IMG/VR virus record: IMGVR_UViG_3300020733_000084
Coordinates: 1 to 22,436 of that record
Origin: a virus
Strand: one strand, 5' to 3'
DNA length: 22,436 bases
The position numbers were made by a program, and so were the translations under genes. The notes under the pieces were generated by a model. That model did not search any database and was not told where the DNA came from. It saw nothing but the letters and a program-made list of their open reading frames with translations. Below, in pieces: positions 16,374 through 22,436 of this stretch; positions within the stretch are counted from its first letter, which is position 1; each line of letters opens with the position of its first letter.

Positions 16374-17930
16374 TTCTTTTTCATCAACTTCTTTTTTATA
16401 TAAGTCAATAATTTTTTCATGCACATCTAATTTATTTTGCAACATGTGGTACAGCCTTGTCTCTACGGGACTACCCTTAATATGCACAATAGTCATAGCA
16501 TTCTTTTGTCCTTGCCTATCAATACGTGCATTGGCTTGTAGGTATGTTTCTATGGATGTTACCGGTGCGTACCAAATGATTGTATCAGCAGCAGTTAGCG
16601 TGACCCCATGTGACGCAGCTTGAGGTTGAATAATAAGAACTCTTGGGTGTTCTGTCTCTTGAAATTTTTTAAATATTTCGGTTCGTTTATTAACCGTTAC
16701 GGCCCCATTTATAACGTCACAGGTAATACCTGCCCCTCTCAAATGCTCCGTGAGTAGCTCTATTGTATGCGTGAACGGCACAAATACAAGCACTTTGTGA
16801 CTAGCTTCTTGGATAACTTCCTCGATAACTCGTAAGCGATTAGACACGTCAAATTCAACAACAGCACCAGTGTCAGAATAGACAGCCCCACCAGAAATTT
16901 GCAGAAGTTTATTAAGGTTAATAGCAGCATTGACGGTACTGATTTCTTCTCCATCTGCCACCATGAGCATTTCTTTTTTGAGAAGTTTATAATATTTCTC
17001 CTGTTGCGCAGTAAGGGGGGCGTCTCTGTAAACATGTGTGACCTCTGGTAAGTCTAGGCAATCTTTCTTTTCAAATCTTATTGCTGGTTGGAGCGCATTA
17101 AATACTACTTGTTGTGCATCGGGTTTGGGCATCCATCGGTATTTGCTTACGTTAATCATAGTCTGATCTCTGAAAGCACCAAAGAATCTAGGCACGTTAT
17201 CCGGTACACACAGCTTTGCTAAACCAAAAGCATCAGTAGGACTTTGTGCTGCTGGAGTACCAGTCATCATCCATAACCAAGTTCTTGGGGTTACTATATG
17301 GTTAAGGGTTTTCCAGCGCTGAGTAGTAATAGTCTTATAGGCATTTGCCTCATCAACAATAATGAGATCAAAATTGTTTCTCATAATATCCTCGGCTACA
17401 ATTTCAACGCCGTCATAATTGATAATTACAAATTGTGCGTCGCTGTCAATAATAGCTTTACGCTTTAACCTATCTCCATAAGCTACGCCAACCTTGCGGT
17501 GCATAGCAAATTTAAATAAATCAGCCTGCCAAGCAGACTGCGTAATAGATAAGGGGCAGATAATAAGCGCACGTAGTACACGCTTTGTTTCCATCAAATA
17601 ATCAGCAGCCCAAATTGCTGATGCCGTTTTACCTGTACCTTGCTCATTAAAACAAAACGATCTTTGATTAAGCGTAAGGAAGTTGGCAGTTTCTTTTTGG
17701 TGTGCCATAGGTTTAAATAACCCCGGCCACTTGTAATCTTTTTGGATAGGCGAAGGAATGTTTTTTATCCTTAATTTATTTAATACTTGTGCTTCTTCTA
17801 AACCCCAATGAACTGCAACTTTATGGAGCTCGCCTTCCGTTTCTATAACTTCACTTTTAGGTATACATTCAGTTATTAAATTAGGTCGGCGGGTAGTAAT
17901 TACAATAGCTTTGTTATTTACTATTTCCAT
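16362..17930 (-). CDS. SNF2-type superfamily 2 helicase/ATPase (522 aa)
   Basis: Helicase motifs appear in order: a Q-motif-like FKPMAHQKETANFL (72-85); Walker A NEQGTGKT (95-102, K101); motif Ia ALIICPLSIT (121-130); Walker B IVDEAN (191-196, DEAN in place of DEAH); motif III MMTGTPAAQSP (221-231); motif V ASHGVTLTAADTII (439-452); motif VI QANARIDRQGQ (465-475). The motif VI form is characteristic of SNF2 ATPases, which move on duplex DNA rather than unwind it freely. Phage versions are thought to act in replication, recombination or removal of bound proteins. The ATG at 17930 overlaps the HNH gene by 17 bases. Length covers only the two ATPase lobes, with no added DNA-binding domain, which is usual for phage proteins. 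Confidence 0.9.
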   Translation of the reverse strand: MEIVNNKAIVITTRRPNLITECIPKSEVIETEGELHKVAVHWGLEEAQVLNKLRIKNIPSPIQKDYKWPGLFKPMAHQKETANFLTLNQRSFCFNEQGTGKTASAIWAADYLMETKRVLRALIICPLSITQSAWQADLFKFAMHRKVGVAYGDRLKRKAIIDSDAQFVIINYDGVEIVAEDIMRNNFDLIIVDEANAYKTITTQRWKTLNHIVTPRTWLWMMTGTPAAQSPTDAFGLAKLCVPDNVPRFFGAFRDQTMINVSKYRWMPKPDAQQVVFNALQPAIRFEKKDCLDLPEVTHVYRDAPLTAQQEKYYKLLKKEMLMVADGEEISTVNAAINLNKLLQISGGAVYSDTGAVVEFDVSNRLRVIEEVIQEASHKVLVFVPFTHTIELLTEHLRGAGITCDVINGAVTVNKRTEIFKKFQETEHPRVLIIQPQAASHGVTLTAADTIIWYAPVTSIETYLQANARIDRQGQKNAMTIVHIKGSPVETRLYHMLQNKLDVHEKIIDLYKKEVDEKELTE

Positions 17931-18210
17931 TTTTAGGTTTATTCCGTTTCATTGTATGGTCTGAGTTACGAGAATACGACCGGTTTGCGCTAGCTGCTTC
18001 TACTCTAAGATTAGACTTAACCGTTTTGCCACCTTTGGATAGTGGCGTTTTGTGGTCAACGTCTTTCCCATCCCCTTTGTGGGCTAGCCCAGCTTTCTCC
18101 ATAATTTTTCTAGCCTTATTTCTTTGGGCACGTTTTTTCTTAACGGCTGGCGTACCATCGTACATTTCATATTCATGTTTGTACGGTCTTGGCTTGTTCA
18201 CATAGGGCAT
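17914..18210 (-). CDS. HNH endonuclease (98 aa)
   Basis: I chose ATG at 18210, with AAGGAGA six bases upstream; a longer in-frame start at 18249 lies inside the neighbouring gene and lacks a ribosome site. The N-terminus is basic (KKKRAQRNKARKIMEKAG, about 24-41). The catalytic core is GDGKDVDHKTPLSKGG (46-61, with D52 and H53), then NLRV (67-70) and NRSYSRN (76-82), matching the short HNH family of phages. It should cut or nick DNA with a divalent metal at the H-N-H core. Phage HNH proteins may take part in packaging, recombination or homing. Placement between helicase and early genes does not favour a packaging role. It overlaps the upstream 70-aa gene by 38 bases. Confidence 0.85.
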   Translation of the reverse strand: MPYVNKPRPYKHEYEMYDGTPAVKKKRAQRNKARKIMEKAGLAHKGDGKDVDHKTPLSKGGKTVKSNLRVEAASANRSYSRNSDHTMKRNKPKNGNSK

Positions 18211-18385
18211 AGCGGTCTCCTTCTTTGCGGAAATAATATACAGAACCATCTGCTAGAACCATACATTTTATGCCGGTTTGTGGGTCATCACCAAGCATAT
18301 CTTTAATTATTTGTTCTACCTGTTCTTTATTAGGAGGGTCGGATGCTATCCAACCAGCAAAAGGTACGGGTTCAAAATTGTTCAT
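18173..18385 (-). CDS. Uncharacterised small protein (70 aa)
   Basis: The ATG overlaps the TGA of the 151-aa gene (ATGA). The protein begins MNNFEPVPFAGWIASDPPNK, followed by a helix (EQVEQIIKDMLGD, about 21-33) and strands (GIKCMVLADGSVYYFRKEGD, about 38-57). The last 13 codons overlap the HNH gene in another frame and supply its ribosome binding site, so the two are translationally linked. I do not recognise the family. The GSVYYF pattern suggests a small mixed alpha/beta fold. The overlaps at both ends and the fit to the coupling chain support a real gene. Confidence 0.6.
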   Translation of the reverse strand: MNNFEPVPFAGWIASDPPNKEQVEQIIKDMLGDDPQTGIKCMVLADGSVYYFRKEGDRYALCEQAKTVQT

Positions 18386-18837
18386 TTAATTTTCTTCTTT
18401 GCTAAACCACCCGCCCTGCGTAGGTCGCTGGAATGTAGTTTTTTAATATCTTTATCTTTAATCTGACCAGCTTTTTTGGCTATGACTGCAGCCTTTTTTC
18501 TCTTAACAAACTTATCTTCACTAGTAACAAAGCCACGCTTAGCATTCTTGTCTTTGATATGTTCTTTAACTTCTATTTGGTCATGTGCCCACTTTTTTGA
18601 AGGCGCCTCAATAATTACCCCAGTCTTTTTATCTTTGACTGCGGGCGCTACAATTTTTTCTTTTGTTGCCATGTACTTATCCTCTTCTCTCAAGGCTACG
18701 TTAATAGCCCACTGCACTTCTTCCCAAGTAGCCCTTTGCAGGATAACTGCCACATATTCCTGCCCCTTCCGAATATTATCAAACATTTCCTGTAATGTCT
18801 TGGCTTGCCATTTTTGTTTCTTTTTGGAACGTTTCAA
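18382..18837 (-). CDS. Basic conserved phage protein, TTG start (151 aa)
   Basis: The first usable start is TTG at 18837, which overlaps the stop of the sigma-like gene (TTGA), with AGAGGA six bases upstream. Residues 1-53 form a Lys-rich helical part (KKKQKWQAKTLQEMFDNIRK, then ATWEEVQWAINVALREED). From M56 (codon at 18672-18670, with AGAGG nearby) comes a Lys-rich linker and a KRGFVTSEDKFVKRKKAAVI segment followed by KKAGQIK and KLHSSDLRRAGG. The GFVTS-F-x-RKxAAxIAxxAGQ pattern is a conserved signature of uncharacterised phage proteins. It may bind nucleic acid given its charge. The N-terminal part may be a separate domain or a fusion; initiation at M56 would give 96 aa. Confidence 0.55.
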   Translation of the reverse strand: MKRSKKKQKWQAKTLQEMFDNIRKGQEYVAVILQRATWEEVQWAINVALREEDKYMATKEKIVAPAVKDKKTGVIIEAPSKKWAHDQIEVKEHIKDKNAKRGFVTSEDKFVKRKKAAVIAKKAGQIKDKDIKKLHSSDLRRAGGLAKKKIK

Positions 18838-19028
18838 AGCAGTTCCTCTTTTTTAAATCCTTTTTGTTTAAGTACTGCTTTAAACTTTTTCATAGCCCGT
18901 TTTTCTAATCCATTTATGCTTTCCCTTTGCATGCCTAATCTTTGGGCTATTTCTGCCTGTGTCATATCAAAATTAGACTGATCTTGTGCTTCGGGTATAA
19001 CTTCATTTATGTAATCTGCTATGCGCAT
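18834..19028 (-). CDS. Sigma-70 region 4-like helix-turn-helix protein (64 aa)
   Basis: The core is FDMTQAEIAQRLGMQRESIN followed by GLEKRAMKKFKAVLKQ, the helix-turn-helix and recognition helix typical of sigma factor region 4 (normally binding the -35 box). No region 2 is present. The start is uncertain: ATG at 19028 lies just after the upstream stop (19030-19032), while GTG at 19037 has GGAG eight bases before it and would add three residues. A frame extends to ATG 19109, but that part overlaps the well-supported 69-aa gene. It could redirect or block host RNA polymerase, or act as an ordinary repressor. Confidence 0.7.
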   Translation of the reverse strand: MRIADYINEVIPEAQDQSNFDMTQAEIAQRLGMQRESINGLEKRAMKKFKAVLKQKGFKKEELL

Positions 19029-19029
19029 C

Positions 19030-19239
19030 TTAGGCACTTTTATTTCTCCGTCTTGTTTTAACCGCAACAATACCAACTTCTGCTTCGGGTTCTGCCTTGC
19101 GTGCTTCAATCATAATGTCTGCTAACTCATACGCATTGGACGCTAAAACTTTATATGGCACTTCATCATTACTTCCCGATGCCATTAGCCCATTCAAAGC
19201 AAACATCGCAAAGCAATCCCTTAAATCATTCTCATTCAT
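19030..19239 (-). CDS. Conserved phage protein (69 aa), function unknown
   Basis: ATG at 19239 overlaps the TGA of the nuclease gene (ATGA); an in-frame TTG two codons earlier is less likely. The protein starts MNENDLRDCFAMFALNGLMA and has, at about residues 33-47, LASNAYELADIMIEARK, ending in a basic tail (KTRRRNKSA). The LRD-F-A-x-x-ALNG and AYxxADxMIEARK parts match a very common small phage protein of unknown role. It is mostly helical with no catalytic motif. It lies between the nuclease and the sigma-like protein and is likely co-expressed with both. Confidence 0.7.
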   Translation of the reverse strand: MNENDLRDCFAMFALNGLMASGSNDEVPYKVLASNAYELADIMIEARKAEPEAEVGIVAVKTRRRNKSA

Positions 19240-19907
19240 TTCCAATGCCCTTTTCCATTATGTTCACAATCTTTTACTGGGCAGAACTTTTTACAGGTAA
19301 AATTCGGCTTTGCATTCCACACGTTATTCTCGTGGGCGGCCTCTAATTTATCAGTTTCTTGTATCCATATAACCCACTTATCCGACGCTTCATATTTAAT
19401 GTAATTAGCTTTAACAAACTCCTCGCTTACTACAAAAGCCAAGCCAGCTTTAACTCTTTCTACGTGAGGGAAATGCTTAAACACGCACAGAGCCATAAGC
19501 TCTAACTGTTTAGTGTCGGCATACTGGGCAGACTTACCAGTCTTATAATCAATAATGTGTGCCACGTTATCGTTAATGATAACAAGGTCAGCTACGCCTC
19601 TAAACCAAACGTCTTTATCAAAGAACCCACAAGCCTCTAAGTCTTGGGTCAACCCCATCTTATACTCACAATGCTTTGTTCCCGGTATTTCTCTAAGAAC
19701 ATCCAATACTGGAGTAAGGAATGAGAACTTTTCCGGTACCGGCACACCATCTTTAATGTGATCTTCCGCAGCTTTATGGACTAACTTGCCATATAACATC
19801 TGCTCGGACTCGGGTTCTGTAATGTCCTTGATTACACGCAAATGATAGTATTTGCGAGGGCATTGCTGAAACAACCCAAGCGACGAGTATGACCAAGTTA
19901 TGCTCAT
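19236..19907 (-). CDS. RecB/Cas4-like PD-(D/E)XK nuclease with four conserved cysteines (223 aa)
   Basis: ATG at 19907 overlaps the TGA of the upstream 60-aa gene (ATGA); an earlier TTG at 19925 lies inside that gene. Starting MSITWSYSSLGLFQQCPRKY, it has the family pattern: C16 in the QQCPRKY segment, YGKLVHKAAEDH with H44, FRGVADLV (D107), IIDYKTGK (D120, K122), and KQLELMAL (Q134). The C-terminus has FTCKKFCPVKDC (C205, C209, C214). One early and three late cysteines suggest a 4Fe-4S cluster as in Cas4 and AddB. It probably degrades or trims DNA ends as an exonuclease during replication, recombination or host DNA breakdown. Its neighbours, polymerase upstream and helicase downstream, fit a recombination role. 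Confidence 0.85.
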   Translation of the reverse strand: MSITWSYSSLGLFQQCPRKYYHLRVIKDITEPESEQMLYGKLVHKAAEDHIKDGVPVPEKFSFLTPVLDVLREIPGTKHCEYKMGLTQDLEACGFFDKDVWFRGVADLVIINDNVAHIIDYKTGKSAQYADTKQLELMALCVFKHFPHVERVKAGLAFVVSEEFVKANYIKYEASDKWVIWIQETDKLEAAHENNVWNAKPNFTCKKFCPVKDCEHNGKGHWK

Positions 19908-20086
19908 TCTTTTGTGGGTATCCAAGTTTTAACTGCTGTGTTCATTAAACGTAATTCAACCTGTGCGTTCAAACAATGTTCGCTTGCTTCTACATAATTA
20001 TTTTTTAATAAAGCATCTTGTGCTAATTTAATTTCTTTTGTTGCTTCTAGATAATATGAGGAGTATTCCATCTTTATATTTTCCAT
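19904..20086 (-). CDS. Small helical protein (60 aa), function unknown
   Basis: The frame starts with ATG at 20086, inside the last codons of the DNA polymerase gene (13-base overlap). A second ATG at 20071 (residue 6) would begin after the polymerase stop; I cannot decide between them. The protein is one helical hairpin-like sequence (YYLEATKEIKLAQDALLKNN, then YVEASEHCLNAQVELRLMNT), ends in a stop overlapping the nuclease ATG, and contains no motif that I know. Its spacing and TGA/ATG coupling support a real gene. The helical pattern suggests a small TPR-like or dimerising adaptor, but this is speculation. Confidence 0.55.
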   Translation of the reverse strand: MENIKMEYSSYYLEATKEIKLAQDALLKNNYVEASEHCLNAQVELRLMNTAVKTWIPTKE

Positions 20087-21906
20087 TCTTCAATAGCCTT
20101 CTTGCTACTACAATCACCATAGGATTTCCCTACACCAAGTTCGCATGTCAATGGGAGTTCTTGAGCCCACTTAGGCCTCCATTTCATACACTCATCAATA
20201 TACAACATTGCAGGTTTAATTTCATCCTCGGGCACAACAGCCATTACCGCATCGTGTACGGTTAAAACTACTTTGTAACGTTTAGATATGCGTAGCATTT
20301 GCTCACCTATTACACATCTTGCTAGGGCTTGGCACACATTCTCCACCACTTTACCACCATAGATTTTTATTCGACCCCGTCGGCTTGCGTAAGAGTATTG
20401 TCCGTCTTGATCTTGTTGAAGGTCGGGGTAGTTGAGGAAGAGACCACTTGGCAATAAGAAACCATTCTCCGTAATGGTAAGCGCTTGCGGTTGATGCCCA
20501 ACTTGGCATACTTTTTTACTTTGGAGGGCACTGAGGGCACTATTAGCTTCTTGCCACAATCGGGGAATGTACGGATATCGAACTCTGTATACGTCAATAA
20601 TCCTAGCCGCCTCCGCATCTGTGATTTCCACCCCAAAAGTTTTGAGTTGTATACTAAACTTTCCAGCGCCCATGCCATACCCCGCACCGAGGATTGTCGT
20701 TTTACCCACGAACCGCTCGCTCGAATCAATTTTTTCTTCCGCCTTGTTATAGATAGCAGATGCCATGTTTTTGTATACATCCTCTCTCCTTTCGAACGCA
20801 TTAACTAAATCGTTTTGACCTGATAGCCACGCAACTATGCGAGCTTCAATCTGAGACGAGTCGGCATCGATTAAAACGTAACCTTCTTGGGAGATAATTG
20901 CATCTTTGAGAAGAGATTTTCTTGGTAGATTCTGAAGGTTAAGTTTATCGTCACCACCCCAACGCCCTGTATGGGCGGCATAATATCTAAGCGGTACTGG
21001 CATACGTCCTCGTTTAGATATATTGATAAAGCGTTCAGTTCTCGTTTCTTCAAGGGTAGATTTTGTACCCAATCTCGCAGCAACGATTGCTTGCACTCTT
21101 TCATCGGGATATTCAGACAACGCTTTAAAACCTTCATCATTTTTTGCAAACGCATACGTTTCTTTTCCTGTGGTAATTGATATTTTCATAGGTGGTTCTA
21201 CACCTAAAGATATTAGTAGTTCTGCTAGTTTAGGATTGGACATTAGGGTATCTTTATCTGCTACGCAAGCATTAAGTAATTTCTCTTTGCGGGCTTTAAC
21301 TTGCATCAGATGTTGTTCAAGCAAGACCGTGTCTAAAAATAGCGTCGGCTCTGCAAACATTTTGATAGTCAAACTAATTAGCTTTAACTCCGATAGGCTA
21401 AACCTAGGCAGTAGTATGTTAAATAAGCTGTATGTTAGCTCCACATCGTTATTACAATATCCACCGTATGCGCTAAGATCATCGACGCTAAAATCCGCAC
21501 GCCGCTTGTTGATCGCTTGTAATACTTCTGTCCCTTTTCGTCCCAAGTTATAACGCTCAACAAGTTTAGCAAGGGAGTTTCCAGCTTCCAAACCATCTGT
21601 CGCACGAGCCATGCTAAGCGTGTCCAGCCAAGCCATTGGTTGAATACCAAACCGCCAAGACAAAATAGCTGAGTCAAACATAGCATTATGGGCAAGAGCA
21701 AAAGAACTACTCCAGTCGTAGTTATGCAAGAAAGCCAATAACTCTTCGTGAGAACCGCTAAACCATTTTGTTTCATCATCATTCTCCTTTATAGATACAC
21801 CAATAACCTCAAAGCGATCATCACGCACATACTCTTCAGTCGTCAGCTTCGACAAACTAAAGTCCTGTGCGTAATAAGTTTCAAAATCTAAAGTTAAAAT
21901 ATTCAT
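20074..21906 (-). CDS. Family A DNA polymerase with 3'-5' proofreading exonuclease (610 aa)
   Basis: ATG at 21906 overlaps the upstream TGA (ATGA). The exonuclease keeps all four DEDDy acidic residues: LDFET (D7, E9), AHNAMFD (D78) and YCNND (Y150, D154). The polymerase has AHTGRWGG followed by LNLQNLPR (311-328), motif A DADSSQIEAR (347-356, catalytic D349), motif B RFVGKTTILGAGYGMG (398-413, R398, K402, Y410), and motif C LTVHDAVMA (548-556, D552). The residue equal to E. coli Phe762 is Leu406. The usual Glu after motif C His-Asp is Ala553. It synthesises the phage genome. Between about 190 and 305 there is only a short thumb with no T7-type thioredoxin-binding insertion. It belongs to the T7/PolI class and lacks a 5'-3' exonuclease domain. 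Confidence 0.95.
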   Translation of the reverse strand: MNILTLDFETYYAQDFSLSKLTTEEYVRDDRFEVIGVSIKENDDETKWFSGSHEELLAFLHNYDWSSSFALAHNAMFDSAILSWRFGIQPMAWLDTLSMARATDGLEAGNSLAKLVERYNLGRKGTEVLQAINKRRADFSVDDLSAYGGYCNNDVELTYSLFNILLPRFSLSELKLISLTIKMFAEPTLFLDTVLLEQHLMQVKARKEKLLNACVADKDTLMSNPKLAELLISLGVEPPMKISITTGKETYAFAKNDEGFKALSEYPDERVQAIVAARLGTKSTLEETRTERFINISKRGRMPVPLRYYAAHTGRWGGDDKLNLQNLPRKSLLKDAIISQEGYVLIDADSSQIEARIVAWLSGQNDLVNAFERREDVYKNMASAIYNKAEEKIDSSERFVGKTTILGAGYGMGAGKFSIQLKTFGVEITDAEAARIIDVYRVRYPYIPRLWQEANSALSALQSKKVCQVGHQPQALTITENGFLLPSGLFLNYPDLQQDQDGQYSYASRRGRIKIYGGKVVENVCQALARCVIGEQMLRISKRYKVVLTVHDAVMAVVPEDEIKPAMLYIDECMKWRPKWAQELPLTCELGVGKSYGDCSSKKAIEEWKI

Positions 21907-22217
21907 TCTTTTGCGTATTCTTCTATGTCTACTAATTCTTCTTTAGGTTCTTCTTCGTCGCATCTTTCAATCAAAGCTGCGTAACCGCATACGTCAACTA
22001 AGTTATCTCTGTGGCTTGGGTCGTTAGCAAAGCGTGCAACTTTAACAAGCATCATCAAAGCGGCAACGTCTTTTGCATTTACTTCTATTTCATTTTTGGC
22101 ATTTAAATATGCGTTCCACATAACCGCAATCGTTTTTAAATTCTTGCTTGGGTGTCCGTAAGTTTTCTCTCTATCGCCATAAATAATGTCGTTAGCTTCT
22201 CTTAATATGTTTTTCAT
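21903..22217 (-). CDS. DUF6378-type phage protein (104 aa)
   Basis: ATG at 22217 overlaps the upstream TGA (ATGA). Conserved parts are REKTYGHPSKNLKTIAVMWN (about 16-35), VNAKDVAALMMLVKVAR (46-62) and HRDNLVDVCGYAALIERC (69-86), followed by an acidic tail (DEEEPKEELVDIEEYAKE). This is a very common small early protein of tailed phages known as DUF6378; its helices with the charged YGHP and HRDN motifs recall all-alpha nucleotide pyrophosphatases, but activity has not been shown here. It sits directly ahead of the DNA polymerase, which would suit a nucleotide-related role. Family assignment is good; function is unknown. Confidence 0.8.
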   Translation of the reverse strand: MKNILREANDIIYGDREKTYGHPSKNLKTIAVMWNAYLNAKNEIEVNAKDVAALMMLVKVARFANDPSHRDNLVDVCGYAALIERCDEEEPKEELVDIEEYAKE

Positions 22218-22436
22218 TTCCCTTGTGCCTTTCTTAGTATTGCTCTAGCCAATTCAACAGGAAAGTTTCTCCAACCACCATCGGATTTTTTAGATTCTGT
22301 TAAATAAAAGTCTTGCTCCACAGCCTTATACACTTCTTCTATTTCCTCATCTGTTAGGGTCTTTGCTGGATGGGTGTAGAGTGGAATCCATGTGCCTTCA
22401 AGATGCTCAATCACTTGTAAGTTAATTAACTTTGGC
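22214..22436 (-). CDS. Uncharacterised early protein, 5' end probably outside the window
   Basis: The frame ends with TGA at 22216-22214 overlapping the ATG of the DUF6378 gene. The first internal start is GTG at 22414, but no stop occurs in frame between it and the window edge (the extra codons read PKLINLQ), so the gene may begin beyond 22436. It has GTWIPLYTHPAKT, a helix (LTDEEIEEVYKAVEQDFYLT), and a C-terminal GGWRNFPVELARAILRKAQ. The LTDEEI and ARAIL-KAQ parts resemble short phage proteins with unknown function. No motif of an enzyme is seen. Confidence 0.55.
   Translation of the reverse strand, partial: PKLINLQVIEHLEGTWIPLYTHPAKTLTDEEIEEVYKAVEQDFYLTESKKSDGGWRNFPVELARAILRKAQGK

Noticed and set aside
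21023-21553. A 176-codon plus-strand frame inside the DNA polymerase gene
   Set aside because: Antisense to the polymerase and exonuclease coding region; no domain or ribosome site.

Overview
The window looks like part of the genome of a tailed double-stranded DNA bacteriophage (Caudoviricetes). Genes are packed almost without gaps. They form two blocks that run towards each other and meet near position 11,700. The left block (about 1-11,670) is on the plus strand and holds virion genes. The right block (about 22,436-11,753) is on the minus strand and holds DNA replication, recombination and regulatory genes. I see no rRNA, tRNA, CRISPR array, insertion sequence, integrase or RNA polymerase gene. 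Giant ejection-type proteins beside a tail-type protein suggest a short-tailed (podovirus-like) phage of a Gram-negative host. That is inference, and the host cannot be read from the window.

Virion block, left to right: the 3' end of a virion/tail protein; a 101-aa tail-type protein; a 499-aa virion protein with glycine motifs and a conserved C-terminal box; a GNAT acetyltransferase; an 811-aa Gln/Ala-rich virion protein; and a 2,246-aa polyvalent protein. The last has a Gly-rich hydrophobic N-terminal segment, an HELTH zinc-metallopeptidase motif and conserved C-terminal motifs seen in giant phage ejection proteins. The most likely role of the last three large proteins is to be packaged in the capsid and injected with the DNA.

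Replication block, in its own transcription order (from 22,436 down): an uncharacterised protein running off the window; a DUF6378-type protein; a family A DNA polymerase with proofreading exonuclease and Leu at the E. coli 762 position; a 60-aa protein; a RecB/Cas4-like nuclease with four cysteines; a 69-aa conserved protein; a sigma region 4-like HTH protein; a basic protein; a 70-aa protein; an HNH nuclease; an SNF2-type helicase; then, behind a clear sigma-70-type promoter at 16,345-16,373, a coiled-coil protein, a zinc-binding putative ssDNA-binding protein, a small HTH protein, a primase (AEP fold) fused to a DUF927-type helicase, and a 65-aa protein. The block ends at an intrinsic terminator at 11,669-11,693 whose U-tract serves only the minus strand.

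Together the right block looks like a self-contained replisome: primase-helicase, polymerase, putative ssDNA-binding protein, SNF2 helicase and two nucleases. Translational coupling is strong, with seven ATGA overlaps and one TTGA overlap between neighbours. Nothing in the window is clearly an undescribed system. The best candidates for a second look are the metallopeptidase-bearing giant protein, the AEP-DUF927 plus Leu762-polymerase replisome, and several small conserved genes without known function.
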